A stretch of DNA of 64,000 nt from Salegentibacter sp. 24. GTDB taxonomy: Bacteria; Bacteroidota; Bacteroidia; Flavobacteriales; Flavobacteriaceae. Location: contig NZ_SNWE01000001.1 of the NCBI RefSeq assembly GCF_004362395.1, forward strand, positions 1-64,000, read 5' to 3'. Positions 17,467 to 27,411 of the stretch are shown here, piece by piece. Position 1 is the stretch's first letter. Each line of letters starts with the position of its first letter. The notes beneath the pieces were generated by a model. It worked only from the letters and a program-made list of their open reading frames with translations, made no database searches and was not told the DNA's origin. A program made the position numbers and the translations under genes.

Positions 17467-17496
17467 TTGGAAATGTTAATTAAATGTTTACGTTTG
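17467..17496 (+). promoter_or_regulatory. Promoter of the SusC operon (block A)
   Basis: TTG at 17467-17469, a 19-base spacer, and TACGTTTG at 17489-17496 match the Bacteroidota promoter exactly. The -7 element directly touches the operator at 17497. Confidence 0.75.
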
Positions 17497-17510
17497 TGTA
17501 ATCGATTACA
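17497..17510. promoter_or_regulatory. Operator 1, perfect 14-bp palindrome
   Basis: TGTAATCGATTACA, self-complementary, abutting the -7 element so that it covers the expected transcription start. Identical copies lie at 35253 and 47332. Size and symmetry with a central CG fit a LacI-family operator, and the only LacI-type gene in the window is at 45999-47024. Confidence 0.8.
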
Positions 17511-17669
17511 ATTTTAATTTAGTTAAGAGCCGAAAGTCTCTTAATTAAATCAATTGATGCGAAATCGATATAGTTATAGAATTTTGATGTTTGAGAGAAT
17601 TTCACCTATAAAATTCGCAATAACTAATTAACCAATAATGAAAACTATTAATAATCAAAAAGATCAGTT

Positions 17670-20600
17670 ATGCATCAAAAATTGCTGAGGCTACCCAGAA
17701 AACAATTATTCTTTTTAGGGGTGTTTATTTGTTTCTGTGCTCAATTAAATGCTCAGGAGAATCAAGTGACGGGAACTATTACAGATGCTGAAACGGGGGA
17801 ACCTGTGCTTGGCGTTAATGTAATTGAAAAAAACACATCAAATGGTACCACCACAAACTTTGATGGTGAATACTCCATTGAACTGATTGATAGTCCCTCT
17901 ACGCTTGTTTTTTCATACTTAGGCTATAAGACCTTGGAAGTTCAGGCCAATGAAGGAGAGGAGATTAATGTGGTTATGGAACCAGATATGGATCAATTAG
18001 AAGCTGTTACTTTAATTGATTACGGGTATGGAAAAGTTAGAAAAGAAGATATGACCGGGGCAGTTGCAAGTATTGGGAGTGAAGAACTATCCAAAATACC
18101 AGTGGCCAGTGTTGCTCAGGCATTAAGCGGAAGGCTCCCAGGGGTTAATGTAACAACAGCTGATGGAGCTCCAGGTGCTCAGGTTAGTATCAGAATAAGA
18201 GGAGGAGGGTCGATTACACAATCAAACGAGCCACTGTATGTTGTTGATGGATTTATTGTTGATGGTATTAATGATATTCCGCCAACCGATATTGAAAGTA
18301 TTAATGTTCTAAAAGATGCAGCATCTACCGCTATCTATGGTGCCCAGGCAGCCAATGGTGTGGTGGTTATAAATACGAAAGATCCTAAGGCTGGAAAAAC
18401 GACCGTATCCTACAACAATTTTTTTCAATTTAATAATTTTCCAGAAGATAGGAGCTATGATGTATTATCTCCATATGAATATGTTTTTGCGAATTATGAA
18501 TATGCAAAACTTCAATCTCAAACTTCACTTGAAAATTTTGAACGATACTTCGGGGTATATGGCGATATTGATATTTACAGAAACAGGCCTGGAACGGATT
18601 GGCAGGATAAGCTTTTTGGAGATGCGAGATTATCTCAGTACCACAACCTAACAATATCAGGAGGTTCCGAAAGGACAAAGATGAATTTGAGTATTACCCA
18701 TAATGAGGATGAGGGTTTAATGATAAATTCTGCCTTTGAGCGTACTGCAATTAACTTCAAATTGAATCAACAACTTATTGAAGATAAACTAGATGTAGAT
18801 GTATCTGCGAGGATAACAAATATGGTTACTGATGGAGCTGGAACTTCAACCAATGCTCAGATTAAAATTGGTGATGCAGTTCAGGCAAGACCAGTAAATG
18901 GGATTGCCGATGATTTAGAAATTGATCTTAATCAAGTCAATGTAAATGACGATTTTCAATCCTTTCTTTTAAGTTTAATAAGTCCTTTAGAACTAGCAAA
19001 ACAGGATTGGCGAAAAAGAGATGAAAATAGATATGTTTTAAATGCAGGAATAAATTGGTCTATCATAGAGCAATTACGCTTTAGAAGTACCTTTACTACT
19101 CAGAAAAACTTCTATGAGGATAAAAGATTTTATGGTCCTTTAACAGGGGAATCTTTTAATAATGGTAGTAGTATGCCATTAGGTCAAAAAACAATTAGTA
19201 CCACCAATTCTTACAGATGGTTAAACACTTTAAATTTTGTTTATAATGAATGGGAAAATCATAGAATTGATTTCCTTTTAGGGCAAGAACTTTACTCTAC
19301 TGAGGGGGAGCAAACTTTTATGAGAGCAGAGGAATTTAGGTTGTCCATTACTCCAGAGGAACTCTTTGCAAACATGTCCTTTGGTACATTTGATAGGTTG
19401 AGTACTGCTAATTCCACTCCAATCAATAGGCTTTCTGTATTTGGAAGATTAGACTATCAGTTTCAAGATAAGTATTTAGCAACACTTACTTTTAGGGCAG
19501 ACCAGTCAAGTAAATTTTCAGAAGATAATAGATTGGGCTTGTTTCCTGCACTCGCATTAGGTTGGAAAATTTCAGAAGAGCCGTTTTTACGAGATAGTGA
19601 ATTTGTAAACAATTTAAAGCTTCGTTTAAGCTACGGACAAACTGGAAATGATCGTATTAGCTCTACCGCGACTCAGTTTTTGTTTAGCCCTGAAACATTT
19701 AGAGGCCCTGGATTTAATGGAAGAGAGCAGGTTTATTACAGCCCGAGCAGTGATGTGCTGTATAACCCAAATTTAAAATGGGAAACTACAATAAACAGAA
19801 ACTTAGGGCTTGATTTCGCTCTAGCACAGGAAAGTATTGTAGGGAGTCTAGATGTTTATTACAATACCACCAAAGACCTTTTATTACAATCAGCTATCCC
19901 TCCAACTTCAGGATTCAATACTCAATGGAATAATATAGGTAGTACTTCAAATAAAGGTATCGAATTAGGTGTTAATGCTTATTTAGTGGATAAAGAAGAT
20001 TTGACGTTTTCGACTAGTTTTAACATAGGAAGGAATATTGCAGAAATTGAAGAACTAGATGGAACGGATGAACGTTTCTTTCAGTCTGGATGGGCAAGTA
20101 CAGATTTAAATAACATAAATGATTATTACCTAAGGGTAGGCGGGACTATAGGTGATATCTATGGTTATGTTACTGACGGCATGTACGATGAAGAAGACTT
20201 TGCTGGCTATGACCAGGCAAGCGGAGAGTACATTTTAAATGATGGAGTCCCAAATTCCGGCCAGGTTGTTGGCAACCCAGATATTAGACCAGGTTTTTTG
20301 AAACTTAAAGATTTGAATGATGATGGGCTTATAGATGCCAATGATAGGCAAGTTATAGGGAATGCCTTACCAGATTTTCAAGGTGGACTTGGGTTTAATG
20401 CCAGGTATAAAGGTTTTGATGCCTCGATATTTTTTAATTTCCAGTATGGAAACGATGTGTATAATACTGGAAAAATTCAGTTTAATCAATTTAGAAGGGT
20501 CACATATGGAAACCTTTTGAACACGATGAATTCTGATAATCGTTATACATATATTGATGTAGATGGGCAGTATACAGGTACACCGGGTGAAGTTGTAACC

Positions 20601-20945
20601 GATTTAGATCAATTAGCAGATTTGAACCAAGATAAAGATATTTGGTCACATGCCAGTCATGGGATTGCAGGTGCAGTGGTGCATTCCTGGGCAATTGAAG
20701 ATGGTTCTTTTTTAAGGTTAAATAACCTGACCTTCGGATATACCTTGCCATCTGACCTTATTTCTAAGGTGGGGCTAAGCAATTTTAGAATTTATGCAGC
20801 AGGCAGAAATTTATTCGTTTGGACAAATTATTCGGGCTATGATCCAGAGGTGAATAGTTCAAACAGTGGACTGACTCCGGGAGTGGATTTTTCATCTTAT
20901 CCTAGAAGTAGAACGTATACATTAGGTGTGAACCTTACCTTTTAA
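17670..20945 (+). CDS. SusC/RagA-type TonB-linked outer membrane transporter
   Basis: 1091 residues. Signal peptide ending LNAQ-E (about residue 29), a carboxypeptidase-regulatory-like domain (VTGTITDAETGEPVLGVNV to VVMEP), a TonB-plug domain (SVAQALSGRLPGV, IRIRGGGSI, YVVDGF, INVLKDAASTAIYG) and a C-terminal 22-strand-type barrel ending in an aromatic LGVNLTF. It would form the outer-membrane channel for pectin oligosaccharides with the SusD lipoprotein 14 bp downstream. It is the first gene of block A and so directly under operator 1. The ATG at 17670 is chosen because it gives the signal peptide. Confidence 0.95.
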   Translation: MHQKLLRLPRKQLFFLGVFICFCAQLNAQENQVTGTITDAETGEPVLGVNVIEKNTSNGTTTNFDGEYSIELIDSPSTLVFSYLGYKTLEVQANEGEEINVVMEPDMDQLEAVTLIDYGYGKVRKEDMTGAVASIGSEELSKIPVASVAQALSGRLPGVNVTTADGAPGAQVSIRIRGGGSITQSNEPLYVVDGFIVDGINDIPPTDIESINVLKDAASTAIYGAQAANGVVVINTKDPKAGKTTVSYNNFFQFNNFPEDRSYDVLSPYEYVFANYEYAKLQSQTSLENFERYFGVYGDIDIYRNRPGTDWQDKLFGDARLSQYHNLTISGGSERTKMNLSITHNEDEGLMINSAFERTAINFKLNQQLIEDKLDVDVSARITNMVTDGAGTSTNAQIKIGDAVQARPVNGIADDLEIDLNQVNVNDDFQSFLLSLISPLELAKQDWRKRDENRYVLNAGINWSIIEQLRFRSTFTTQKNFYEDKRFYGPLTGESFNNGSSMPLGQKTISTTNSYRWLNTLNFVYNEWENHRIDFLLGQELYSTEGEQTFMRAEEFRLSITPEELFANMSFGTFDRLSTANSTPINRLSVFGRLDYQFQDKYLATLTFRADQSSKFSEDNRLGLFPALALGWKISEEPFLRDSEFVNNLKLRLSYGQTGNDRISSTATQFLFSPETFRGPGFNGREQVYYSPSSDVLYNPNLKWETTINRNLGLDFALAQESIVGSLDVYYNTTKDLLLQSAIPPTSGFNTQWNNIGSTSNKGIELGVNAYLVDKEDLTFSTSFNIGRNIAEIEELDGTDERFFQSGWASTDLNNINDYYLRVGGTIGDIYGYVTDGMYDEEDFAGYDQASGEYILNDGVPNSGQVVGNPDIRPGFLKLKDLNDDGLIDANDRQVIGNALPDFQGGLGFNARYKGFDASIFFNFQYGNDVYNTGKIQFNQFRRVTYGNLLNTMNSDNRYTYIDVDGQYTGTPGEVVTDLDQLADLNQDKDIWSHASHGIAGAVVHSWAIEDGSFLRLNNLTFGYTLPSDLISKVGLSNFRIYAAGRNLFVWTNYSGYDPEVNSSNSGLTPGVDFSSYPRSRTYTLGVNLTF

Positions 20946-20959
20946 TATAAAATAAACAA

Positions 20960-22771
20960 ATGATGAAAAATAAATTATTCATAACAATTATCGCTGTGAC
21001 TCTTTTTGCAGCTTGCGAAGAGGATTTTATGGATCCGCGATCTATTTCAACATTTAATAATGAATATATATTTTCTAATGTTGATGATGCACGAAATGCA
21101 GTAAATGCTATTTACTCTCACTTTAATCAAGATGCTTTTAGATCTCGACTTTCTAACAATATGACTGGAAACACGGATATTGAACATCAATCTGGCTGGA
21201 CTAGTAATGCAGATCGTTATCAAATATGGAATTTAGAAGCATTAACAACCAATAGGGATCTTGATATAGTCTGGACCTATGCTTATCGTGCCATTAGAGA
21301 TGCCAATATCGCAATTGAGGGGATCCAAGAATCTGGTAATCTGGAGGCTTCAGATGAAAATGTACGAAGAACTTTTAATCATCTTTTAGGAGAAGCTTAC
21401 ACCCTTAGAGCCTATTGGTATAGTATGCTTATTTTCCATTTTGGAGATGTTCCCTACATTACTGTAGCTCCTAAAGCAGGGGCAGATCTTAATCAGCCTA
21501 AGACTGACAGAAATGTTATTTTGACAGGTGTTATTCAGGATATGATTGATGCAGAGGCCAATATGATGTGGGCCGATCAATTACCGTATGGAGCCGAGCA
21601 GGTAAATAGAGAATATACTTTAGGAATGATTGCCAGGCTTTCTTTGCAAAGAGGAGGTTACTTTTTAACTCCGGAACTAACAATGGAGCGAGAGGGAGAT
21701 TACCTTGATTATTATCAAATTGCCAGGGAATATACCCGAAAATTAATGGAGCTCAAAGACAGGCAGTTACCTGTAGATTATAGACAAATTTTTGTGAACC
21801 AACATAATGGTAAATCTCCTGTAAATAGTGATGTTCTTTTTGAAGTTCCATTTGGCCAGGGTCAGGGAGATGTTGGTTGGAATATTGGAGTTACCGTGGA
21901 AGGAGGACCAACGGCATCTCACGATTATGGTTCCGGTGGGAATTATATGCAAATGCCTATAAGTTATTATCTTTCTTTTGACGAGGAAGATAAGCGCAGG
22001 GAGGTTACTACAAGCTTATATCAAATTAACACAGATTTTCAGCAGGAATTTATTGAACCCTCCTATAATATTGCACAGGGCAAATGGAACCGTGCCTTAT
22101 TAGATCCGCCACCTGGATCATCTTCTGCAAAAGGAACAGGTATTAACTGGCCTATGATGAGATATTCCGATGTGATCCTGATGTTCGCAGAAGCGGAAAA
22201 TGAAATAAATGGTCCTACGGCTGAAGCACAGGAAGCACTCAAAAGAGTAAGAAGAAGAGCTTTTGATGATGTTGACTGGCCTGAAAATGTAGACCAATAT
22301 GTGGCTAATGTTTCAACATCCAAAGAAAGTTTTTTTGAGGCAATTGTAGATGAAAGAGCTTGGGAATTTGGTGGTGAAATGATAAGGAAATACGAACTTA
22401 TTCGTTGGGGTATCTATTCAGAGAAGGTTCAGGAAACCGTAGAAGAACTTAAAAACCTGGCAGATGCCGCTTTTAATGGAACCACAGATGAACCAATCTA
22501 TATGTATTGGAAAACCGATGAGGATGGTGATTTTATAATCTATAACAGAGATGAAAATGTTATTGCTCCACCAGATGACACCTGGATGCAAGCGCCATTC
22601 GTCCTAAGTTTACACAGTGACGAAACCCAATATCAGGAATTTATTCTGAAGGATTGGGAGAATTATATAAATGGACCTCAACCAGGGGTAGTTAGATACA
22701 TTTTTCCAATCCCGAACGTAGCTATAGAAAATAGCCGTGGAGTATTGCAAAATGATGGCTACGGATTTTAA
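20960..22771 (+). CDS. SusD/RagB-type glycan-binding lipoprotein
   Basis: 603 residues. Lipobox FAAC with Cys19, then the acidic EEDF start typical of surface-exposed Bacteroidota lipoproteins. SusD family features: early YIFSNVDDARNAVNAIY, the TPR-like middle (GEAYTLRAYWYSMLIFHFGDVPY), a central RYSDVILMFAEAENE block and the C-terminal ERAWEFGGEMIRKYELIRWG. It caps the SusC barrel and binds pectin fragments; the exact ligand is inferred from the neighbouring lyases. Two adjacent ATG codons open the gene. Confidence 0.95.
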   Translation: MMKNKLFITIIAVTLFAACEEDFMDPRSISTFNNEYIFSNVDDARNAVNAIYSHFNQDAFRSRLSNNMTGNTDIEHQSGWTSNADRYQIWNLEALTTNRDLDIVWTYAYRAIRDANIAIEGIQESGNLEASDENVRRTFNHLLGEAYTLRAYWYSMLIFHFGDVPYITVAPKAGADLNQPKTDRNVILTGVIQDMIDAEANMMWADQLPYGAEQVNREYTLGMIARLSLQRGGYFLTPELTMEREGDYLDYYQIAREYTRKLMELKDRQLPVDYRQIFVNQHNGKSPVNSDVLFEVPFGQGQGDVGWNIGVTVEGGPTASHDYGSGGNYMQMPISYYLSFDEEDKRREVTTSLYQINTDFQQEFIEPSYNIAQGKWNRALLDPPPGSSSAKGTGINWPMMRYSDVILMFAEAENEINGPTAEAQEALKRVRRRAFDDVDWPENVDQYVANVSTSKESFFEAIVDERAWEFGGEMIRKYELIRWGIYSEKVQETVEELKNLADAAFNGTTDEPIYMYWKTDEDGDFIIYNRDENVIAPPDDTWMQAPFVLSLHSDETQYQEFILKDWENYINGPQPGVVRYIFPIPNVAIENSRGVLQNDGYGF

Positions 22772-22795
22772 TTATAACCTTAAGAACTCATAATT

Positions 22796-24460
22796 ATGAA
22801 AGCTTATAAAAGTCATATTCAAACATTGTTATTCATCTTCTTGGGGATGCTTATGTTTAGCGCCTGCGAAAAAGACGAAGAAGTATTTGAGCGCACACGG
22901 CTATTTCGACCAGTATTAAACGAAAATGGTCTTACATCCATAGGTAATACGGTGATAGTGAATATGGGGAGTTTTAAAGATGCTTCCTATTATACCGTGG
23001 AGATTAGTAGAGATACTTTTCAAACCGTTGATTACACTATAGAAACAGATACTAGTTACATAGAAGTAAATGAAGACCTGGTGGGAGAAGAGCTTCTTTG
23101 GAACACAATCTATCAAGTTCGTGCAAAAGCCCATGCTGAAGATCCTCAGTATGATAGTGAAATTGCCGAATTGGGTAATGTTAGAACCCAAAGATTTCCT
23201 TCAATTTTAAATATTCCGGAATCTTTTGATGTAATTGATACAGCTGCGCGAGTAACTTGGGAAATCGCTGGAGCTCCTGTTACTGGAGTTCAAGTTTATA
23301 GTGCGACAGACCTTCAACTTAATGATCCACTATTTGAGGAACGTCCAGTAACCCAGGTAGAGCGTGATAGTGCTGAAGTAATTGTTGGTGGTCTTGAGCC
23401 AGAAACCGAATATCAAATTGCCATTTATAGTGAAGATGTCCTAAGAGGATGGGTTAGATATACAACCTTACCTCAGGATGTCGATCCATCTGATCCTAAT
23501 GTAATTGATATTAGAGATGATGAAGATCCCAACGCAGTTTCCAATGCGGTTAACACAGCTCCCGATGGCGCTATAATTTTAGTTAAAAAAGGAGTGAAAT
23601 ATAATTTTCCCGAAAATAACCTAAATAAGTCTATAACAATTCGGGCAGCTTATGGTTTTGGCGAGAAGAAAGCGCAACTTTATACAACCGGAAATTGGGA
23701 TATAGATGATAACAGCAATATAGACCATATTAGATTTATTAACCTTGAACTAAGAGGAGAAGATTATTCAGGAGACTATGTATTCAACCCAAACAGAGAG
23801 AATGTTTATATAGGTGAACTATTATTCGAAAACTGTAAGATTGTTTCATTTAGAGGAATTATGAGAATCAGGACGTCTGTAGTTTTAGATACCTACCGGA
23901 TTAGTAATTCTATCGTAGATACCATTGGAGGCTATGGTATTATTACTACAGATACAGACCCTGGGGATCCGCCAACAGCAAGGGTAAATAATATTGAGCT
24001 TGTAAACAGTACGTTTAATCATATTGATACCGGGATTCAATCCAGGAATAATTCTGAATCAATTCTTATTGAGAATTCCACTTTCGCCAATTTTATTGTA
24101 ACTGGAGGTAGATTCTTCCGTTACAGAGGAGGTGAGGGAAATAATAATGTAACTGAAGGAATTACAATTAGAAACTCCATTTTTGGCCACTCTTGGGATC
24201 TTTCAGGAGAAGGAAGTTATGGTATACAAGGAATAGGTGATGGACTTGAAAATACAATTTTTAGTATTGATAATGTTTGGAGTACAACTAATTTCTCATT
24301 TCGGGATGGGACAGAAATACCGGGATTCCCAGTTGGAAATTATTCAGGCACCCAGCAAGATCTTTGGGTAGATCCAATGAATAATAACTTCAATTTCAGA
24401 GACAGTAGTTTTGGTGGCCGCACCAATGCTGGAGACCCCAGATGGAGGGATGAAATTTAA
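22796..24460 (+). CDS. DUF5123/DUF4957-type surface lipoprotein, probable pectin-binding
   Basis: 554 residues. Lipobox FSAC with Cys24, then about 200 residues of fibronectin-III-like beta domains (TAARVTWEIAGAPVTGVQV, GLEPETEYQIAIYSED), then a right-handed beta-helix domain (about 230-500, many N-rich rungs), and a C-terminal DPMNNNFNFRDSSFGG to NAGDPRW segment that I know from DUF5123-type proteins in pectin loci. No lyase catalytic residues were recognised, so it is probably a surface glycan-binding protein rather than an enzyme. It is third in the operon, 24 bp after susD, and is followed by a terminator. Confidence 0.78.
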   Translation: MKAYKSHIQTLLFIFLGMLMFSACEKDEEVFERTRLFRPVLNENGLTSIGNTVIVNMGSFKDASYYTVEISRDTFQTVDYTIETDTSYIEVNEDLVGEELLWNTIYQVRAKAHAEDPQYDSEIAELGNVRTQRFPSILNIPESFDVIDTAARVTWEIAGAPVTGVQVYSATDLQLNDPLFEERPVTQVERDSAEVIVGGLEPETEYQIAIYSEDVLRGWVRYTTLPQDVDPSDPNVIDIRDDEDPNAVSNAVNTAPDGAIILVKKGVKYNFPENNLNKSITIRAAYGFGEKKAQLYTTGNWDIDDNSNIDHIRFINLELRGEDYSGDYVFNPNRENVYIGELLFENCKIVSFRGIMRIRTSVVLDTYRISNSIVDTIGGYGIITTDTDPGDPPTARVNNIELVNSTFNHIDTGIQSRNNSESILIENSTFANFIVTGGRFFRYRGGEGNNNVTEGITIRNSIFGHSWDLSGEGSYGIQGIGDGLENTIFSIDNVWSTTNFSFRDGTEIPGFPVGNYSGTQQDLWVDPMNNNFNFRDSSFGGRTNAGDPRWRDEI

Positions 24461-24490
24461 TTTGCTAATAAGTTTGGATTGCTGAATAAG

Positions 24491-24528
24491 ATCAGGGTGG
24501 GGGTGATCACCCTTATCCTGATTTTTTT
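24491..24528 (+). terminator. Intra-locus terminator after the SusCD-DUF5123 genes
   Basis: Outer stem ATCAGG (24491-24496) with CCTGAT (24517-24522), inner palindrome GGGTGATCACCC (24501-24512), then a run of seven T. It probably sets a higher level for the three surface genes than for the lyases downstream. Confidence 0.75.
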
Positions 24529-24567
24529 AATTGAGAAACTATCAAGGTCTCTCTTAAATTTTAATAA

Positions 24568-26040
24568 ATGATCTATAGAATTCATTTTAATTTATTAGGG
24601 ATTTTTCTTCTGGTATTTGCTGCTTGTGACAGCGGTAGTAATGACCCATCTACCGAAGATGAAAAAAAAAATAAAACACCTGAACCTATAGAGGAAGAGG
24701 CTTTTGCTTTTCCGGGAGCAGAAGGATTTGGGAATAAAACCACAGGTGGGCGGGGAGGCAAAATTCTCTATGTAACCAATTTAATGGATTCTGGTCCTGG
24801 AAGTTTTAGGGAGGCCGTGGAGACCACCGGTGCTAGATATGTACTTTTTAAGGTGTCTGGCAATCTAAGTTTAAGTTCTACTCTTAGAATTAGAAATGGT
24901 GATCTTACTATTGCAGGACAAACTGCTCCCGGAGATGGAATTACAATAAAGAATTACCCGGTAATTATTGATGCCGATAATGTGATTTTACGTTTTATGC
25001 GGTTCAGAATGGGAGATGAGGCTCAACAACAAGGTGACGCCCTGGAAGCACGATTTCATAAGAATATTATTATTGATCATTGTTCATTTAGTTGGGCTAC
25101 AGATGAAACCTTAACAATGTATGCCAATGAGAATACAACTGTTCAGTGGTCCTATATTACCGAGAGTTTGAGAAATTCTGTTCATGAGAAAGGGGCCCAT
25201 GGATACGGTGGTATATGGGGAGGAAAAAAGGCATCCTTTCATCACAATCTCCTGGCACATCACGATAGCCGTAATCCTCGTTTTGGGGAAGAGGCAGGAA
25301 AAGCATTTGCTTTAACTGATTTAGTAGATTTTAGGAATAATGTGATATATAACTGGCAGGGAAATAGCGCCTATGGAGCAGAGGCGATGAATCTGAATAT
25401 CATAAATAATTATTACAAACCTGGCCCTGCAACCACTAAAAAAGATCGAATTATCTCAATTGATAAAAATAAAAATGTAGGAACTGAAATATATGATATT
25501 TGGGGTAAGTTTTATATCGATGGTAATTATGTAGAAGGTAGCTCTCAGGTTAACCAGGATAACTGGAAGTATGGTGTTTATAATCAATTCCACCATAGTT
25601 ATGGTGAGGTTTCCGATGCTGAGAAAAAAGAAATGCGCATTTTCGAACCGCACAATATCGAAGATAATGTGACATCTCATCTCCCGGAAAAAGCATTTGA
25701 TAAAGTGATTTCTTATGGAGGAGCATCTTTGGTTCGGGACGGAGTTGATAAGCGTATAGCAGACGAAGTAAAAACCGGCACCTATACATATGAAGCTTCT
25801 AACGGAAGCGGCTTAGGAATTATAGACACTCAAACCGATGTTGGAGGTTGGCCAGAGCTTTTATCAAAAGAGCCAGCACTTGATACTTCGGGTGATGGAA
25901 TGCCTGATTCCTGGAAAGAGAAAATGGGACTTGACCCTGAAAGGAACAATGCAAACGGGCGTGATTTAAGTACCGCATACGATAATGTTGAAGTCTATTT
26001 AAATAGCTTGGTGGAAAACATTATTCAAAACCAATTATAA
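24568..26040 (+). CDS. PL1-type pectate lyase, lipoprotein
   Basis: 490 residues. Lipobox FAAC with Cys20, an acidic low-complexity linker to about residue 45, then a parallel beta-helix lyase domain starting FPGAEGFGNKTTGGRGG. Typical PL1 features are IIIDHCSFSWATDE, the HGYGGIWGGKKASFHHN block and DSRNPRFG, which carries the catalytic Arg region. It cleaves de-esterified homogalacturonan by calcium-dependent beta-elimination. The C-terminus has DTSGDGMPDSWKEKMGLDP, a calcium-loop repeat seen in related lyases. It is closely similar to the next gene and lacks a recognised promoter of its own. Confidence 0.88.
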   Translation: MIYRIHFNLLGIFLLVFAACDSGSNDPSTEDEKKNKTPEPIEEEAFAFPGAEGFGNKTTGGRGGKILYVTNLMDSGPGSFREAVETTGARYVLFKVSGNLSLSSTLRIRNGDLTIAGQTAPGDGITIKNYPVIIDADNVILRFMRFRMGDEAQQQGDALEARFHKNIIIDHCSFSWATDETLTMYANENTTVQWSYITESLRNSVHEKGAHGYGGIWGGKKASFHHNLLAHHDSRNPRFGEEAGKAFALTDLVDFRNNVIYNWQGNSAYGAEAMNLNIINNYYKPGPATTKKDRIISIDKNKNVGTEIYDIWGKFYIDGNYVEGSSQVNQDNWKYGVYNQFHHSYGEVSDAEKKEMRIFEPHNIEDNVTSHLPEKAFDKVISYGGASLVRDGVDKRIADEVKTGTYTYEASNGSGLGIIDTQTDVGGWPELLSKEPALDTSGDGMPDSWKEKMGLDPERNNANGRDLSTAYDNVEVYLNSLVENIIQNQL

Positions 26041-26052
26041 CCACAATTTTTT

Positions 26053-27390
26053 ATGAAATTTCTCTCAACTATAAAAATTACAAATAATATCCTCTTAATA
26101 ATCTTTGCCCTTTTTGTTTGTGGTTTTCAAGGAGCATTGAGTCAAAAAGCTTTCCCTACGGCAGAAGGTTTTGGGCAATTTGCTTCAGGTGGAAGAGGAG
26201 GGCAGGTGTATATAGTTACAAATTTAAACGACGATGGAGAAGGTAGTTTGAGGAAAGGTATATTAAAACATGGTCCTCGTATCATAGTTTTTGCTGTTTC
26301 TGGAACTATTGCTCTTAAGTCAAATCTAGATATAAATAGAGGAAATCTTACTATTGCTGGACAAACAGCCCCGGGTGATGGTATTACAATAAAAGGATAT
26401 CCAGTAGCTATAAAAGCCGATAATGTAATTGTCAGGTATCTTAGGTTTAGACTTGGAGACGAAAATGAAGTAGCTGATGATGCGCTTAAAGGAAGAGAGG
26501 TAAAAAATGTAATAGTTGATCACTGTTCTATAAGCTGGGCTACAGATGAAAACGCTTCTTTTTATCAGAATGAAAATTTCACATTTCAGTGGAACATTGT
26601 TTCTGAAGCCTTAAACAATTCTGTTCATTCAAAAGGAGATCACGGTTATGGAGGTATTTGGGGTGGCGCAAATGTGTCTTTTCATCATAATTTAATAGCC
26701 AGTAATAATAGTAGAAATCCACGTTTTAGTGGCTCTCGAACCACAGAAAACTTAGAAGGTGAATTTGTAGATTTCAGGAATAATGTAATATATAATTGGG
26801 GAGAGAACAGTATCTATGGTGGGGAAGAAGGTCGCTACAATATTATAAATAATTATTTTAAACCCGGACCCGCTACTTCTTCTTCTAAAATGAATAGAAT
26901 AATTGAACCATATTCGCCGTATGGTAAGTTTTATGTGTCTGGAAATATTGTAGAAGGTTCTCCAGAAATTTCAAAAAATAATTGGGACGGTGGTGTTCAG
27001 GCCGATAATATTGAGGCTGCCATGTTGGAAAAACCTATACCAATTAATAATAATATATGCACCGATTCTGCTGAAAAAGCATATAAGCTTGTTTTAAGAA
27101 AAGCAGGAAGTAGTCTGGTTCGTGATTCCGTAGATAAACGCATCGTTGATGAGGTGTCCAAAGGAATTGCAAATTTTGGTCATAACGGAATTATTGATAG
27201 TCAGAAAGATGTAGGTAGTTGGCCAAAACTTAAGCATTCGACTGCTAAGAAGGATTCCTCTAAAGATGGAATGCCGGATAAGTGGAAAGAGCAAAACGGT
27301 TTAAATCCTGGGAAATATGAAGCAAACGGGCGAGATCTAAGCGATTTTTACGATAATATTGAGGTATATATAAATAGCTTGACAAAGTAA
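26053..27390 (+). CDS. PL1-type pectate lyase, secreted
   Basis: 445 residues. It has a cleavable signal peptide ending LSQ-K instead of the lipobox of its neighbour, then the same domain order: FPTAEGFGQFASGGRGG, NLTIAGQTAPGDGI, VIVDHCSISWATDE, HGYGGIWGG, NSRNPRFS, and a DSSKDGMPDKWKEQNGLNP calcium-loop end. The strong similarity and adjacency (12-bp gap) indicate a tandem duplication followed by a change in location, one copy anchored and one soluble. Substrate: homogalacturonan or oligogalacturonides. Confidence 0.88.
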   Translation: MKFLSTIKITNNILLIIFALFVCGFQGALSQKAFPTAEGFGQFASGGRGGQVYIVTNLNDDGEGSLRKGILKHGPRIIVFAVSGTIALKSNLDINRGNLTIAGQTAPGDGITIKGYPVAIKADNVIVRYLRFRLGDENEVADDALKGREVKNVIVDHCSISWATDENASFYQNENFTFQWNIVSEALNNSVHSKGDHGYGGIWGGANVSFHHNLIASNNSRNPRFSGSRTTENLEGEFVDFRNNVIYNWGENSIYGGEEGRYNIINNYFKPGPATSSSKMNRIIEPYSPYGKFYVSGNIVEGSPEISKNNWDGGVQADNIEAAMLEKPIPINNNICTDSAEKAYKLVLRKAGSSLVRDSVDKRIVDEVSKGIANFGHNGIIDSQKDVGSWPKLKHSTAKKDSSKDGMPDKWKEQNGLNPGKYEANGRDLSDFYDNIEVYINSLTK

Positions 27391-27411
27391 ATAGTCCCAA
27401 AAATGTGAATT

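Larger units (their letters stand above)
16919..17669. other. 751-bp regulatory gap before the pectin locus
   Basis: No gene is seen. The last third carries two operator-like palindromes (17333-17346 and 17497-17510) and the promoter of the SusC operon. A short open frame beginning with the ATG at 17638 overlaps the SusC start in another frame and ends after 16 codons; it may be a chance frame. Confidence 0.6.

Noticed and set aside
17638-17688. Short frame starting MKTINNQKDQ before SusC
   Set aside because: Out of frame with SusC and only 16 codons. It could be a leader peptide, but nothing in it supports regulation.
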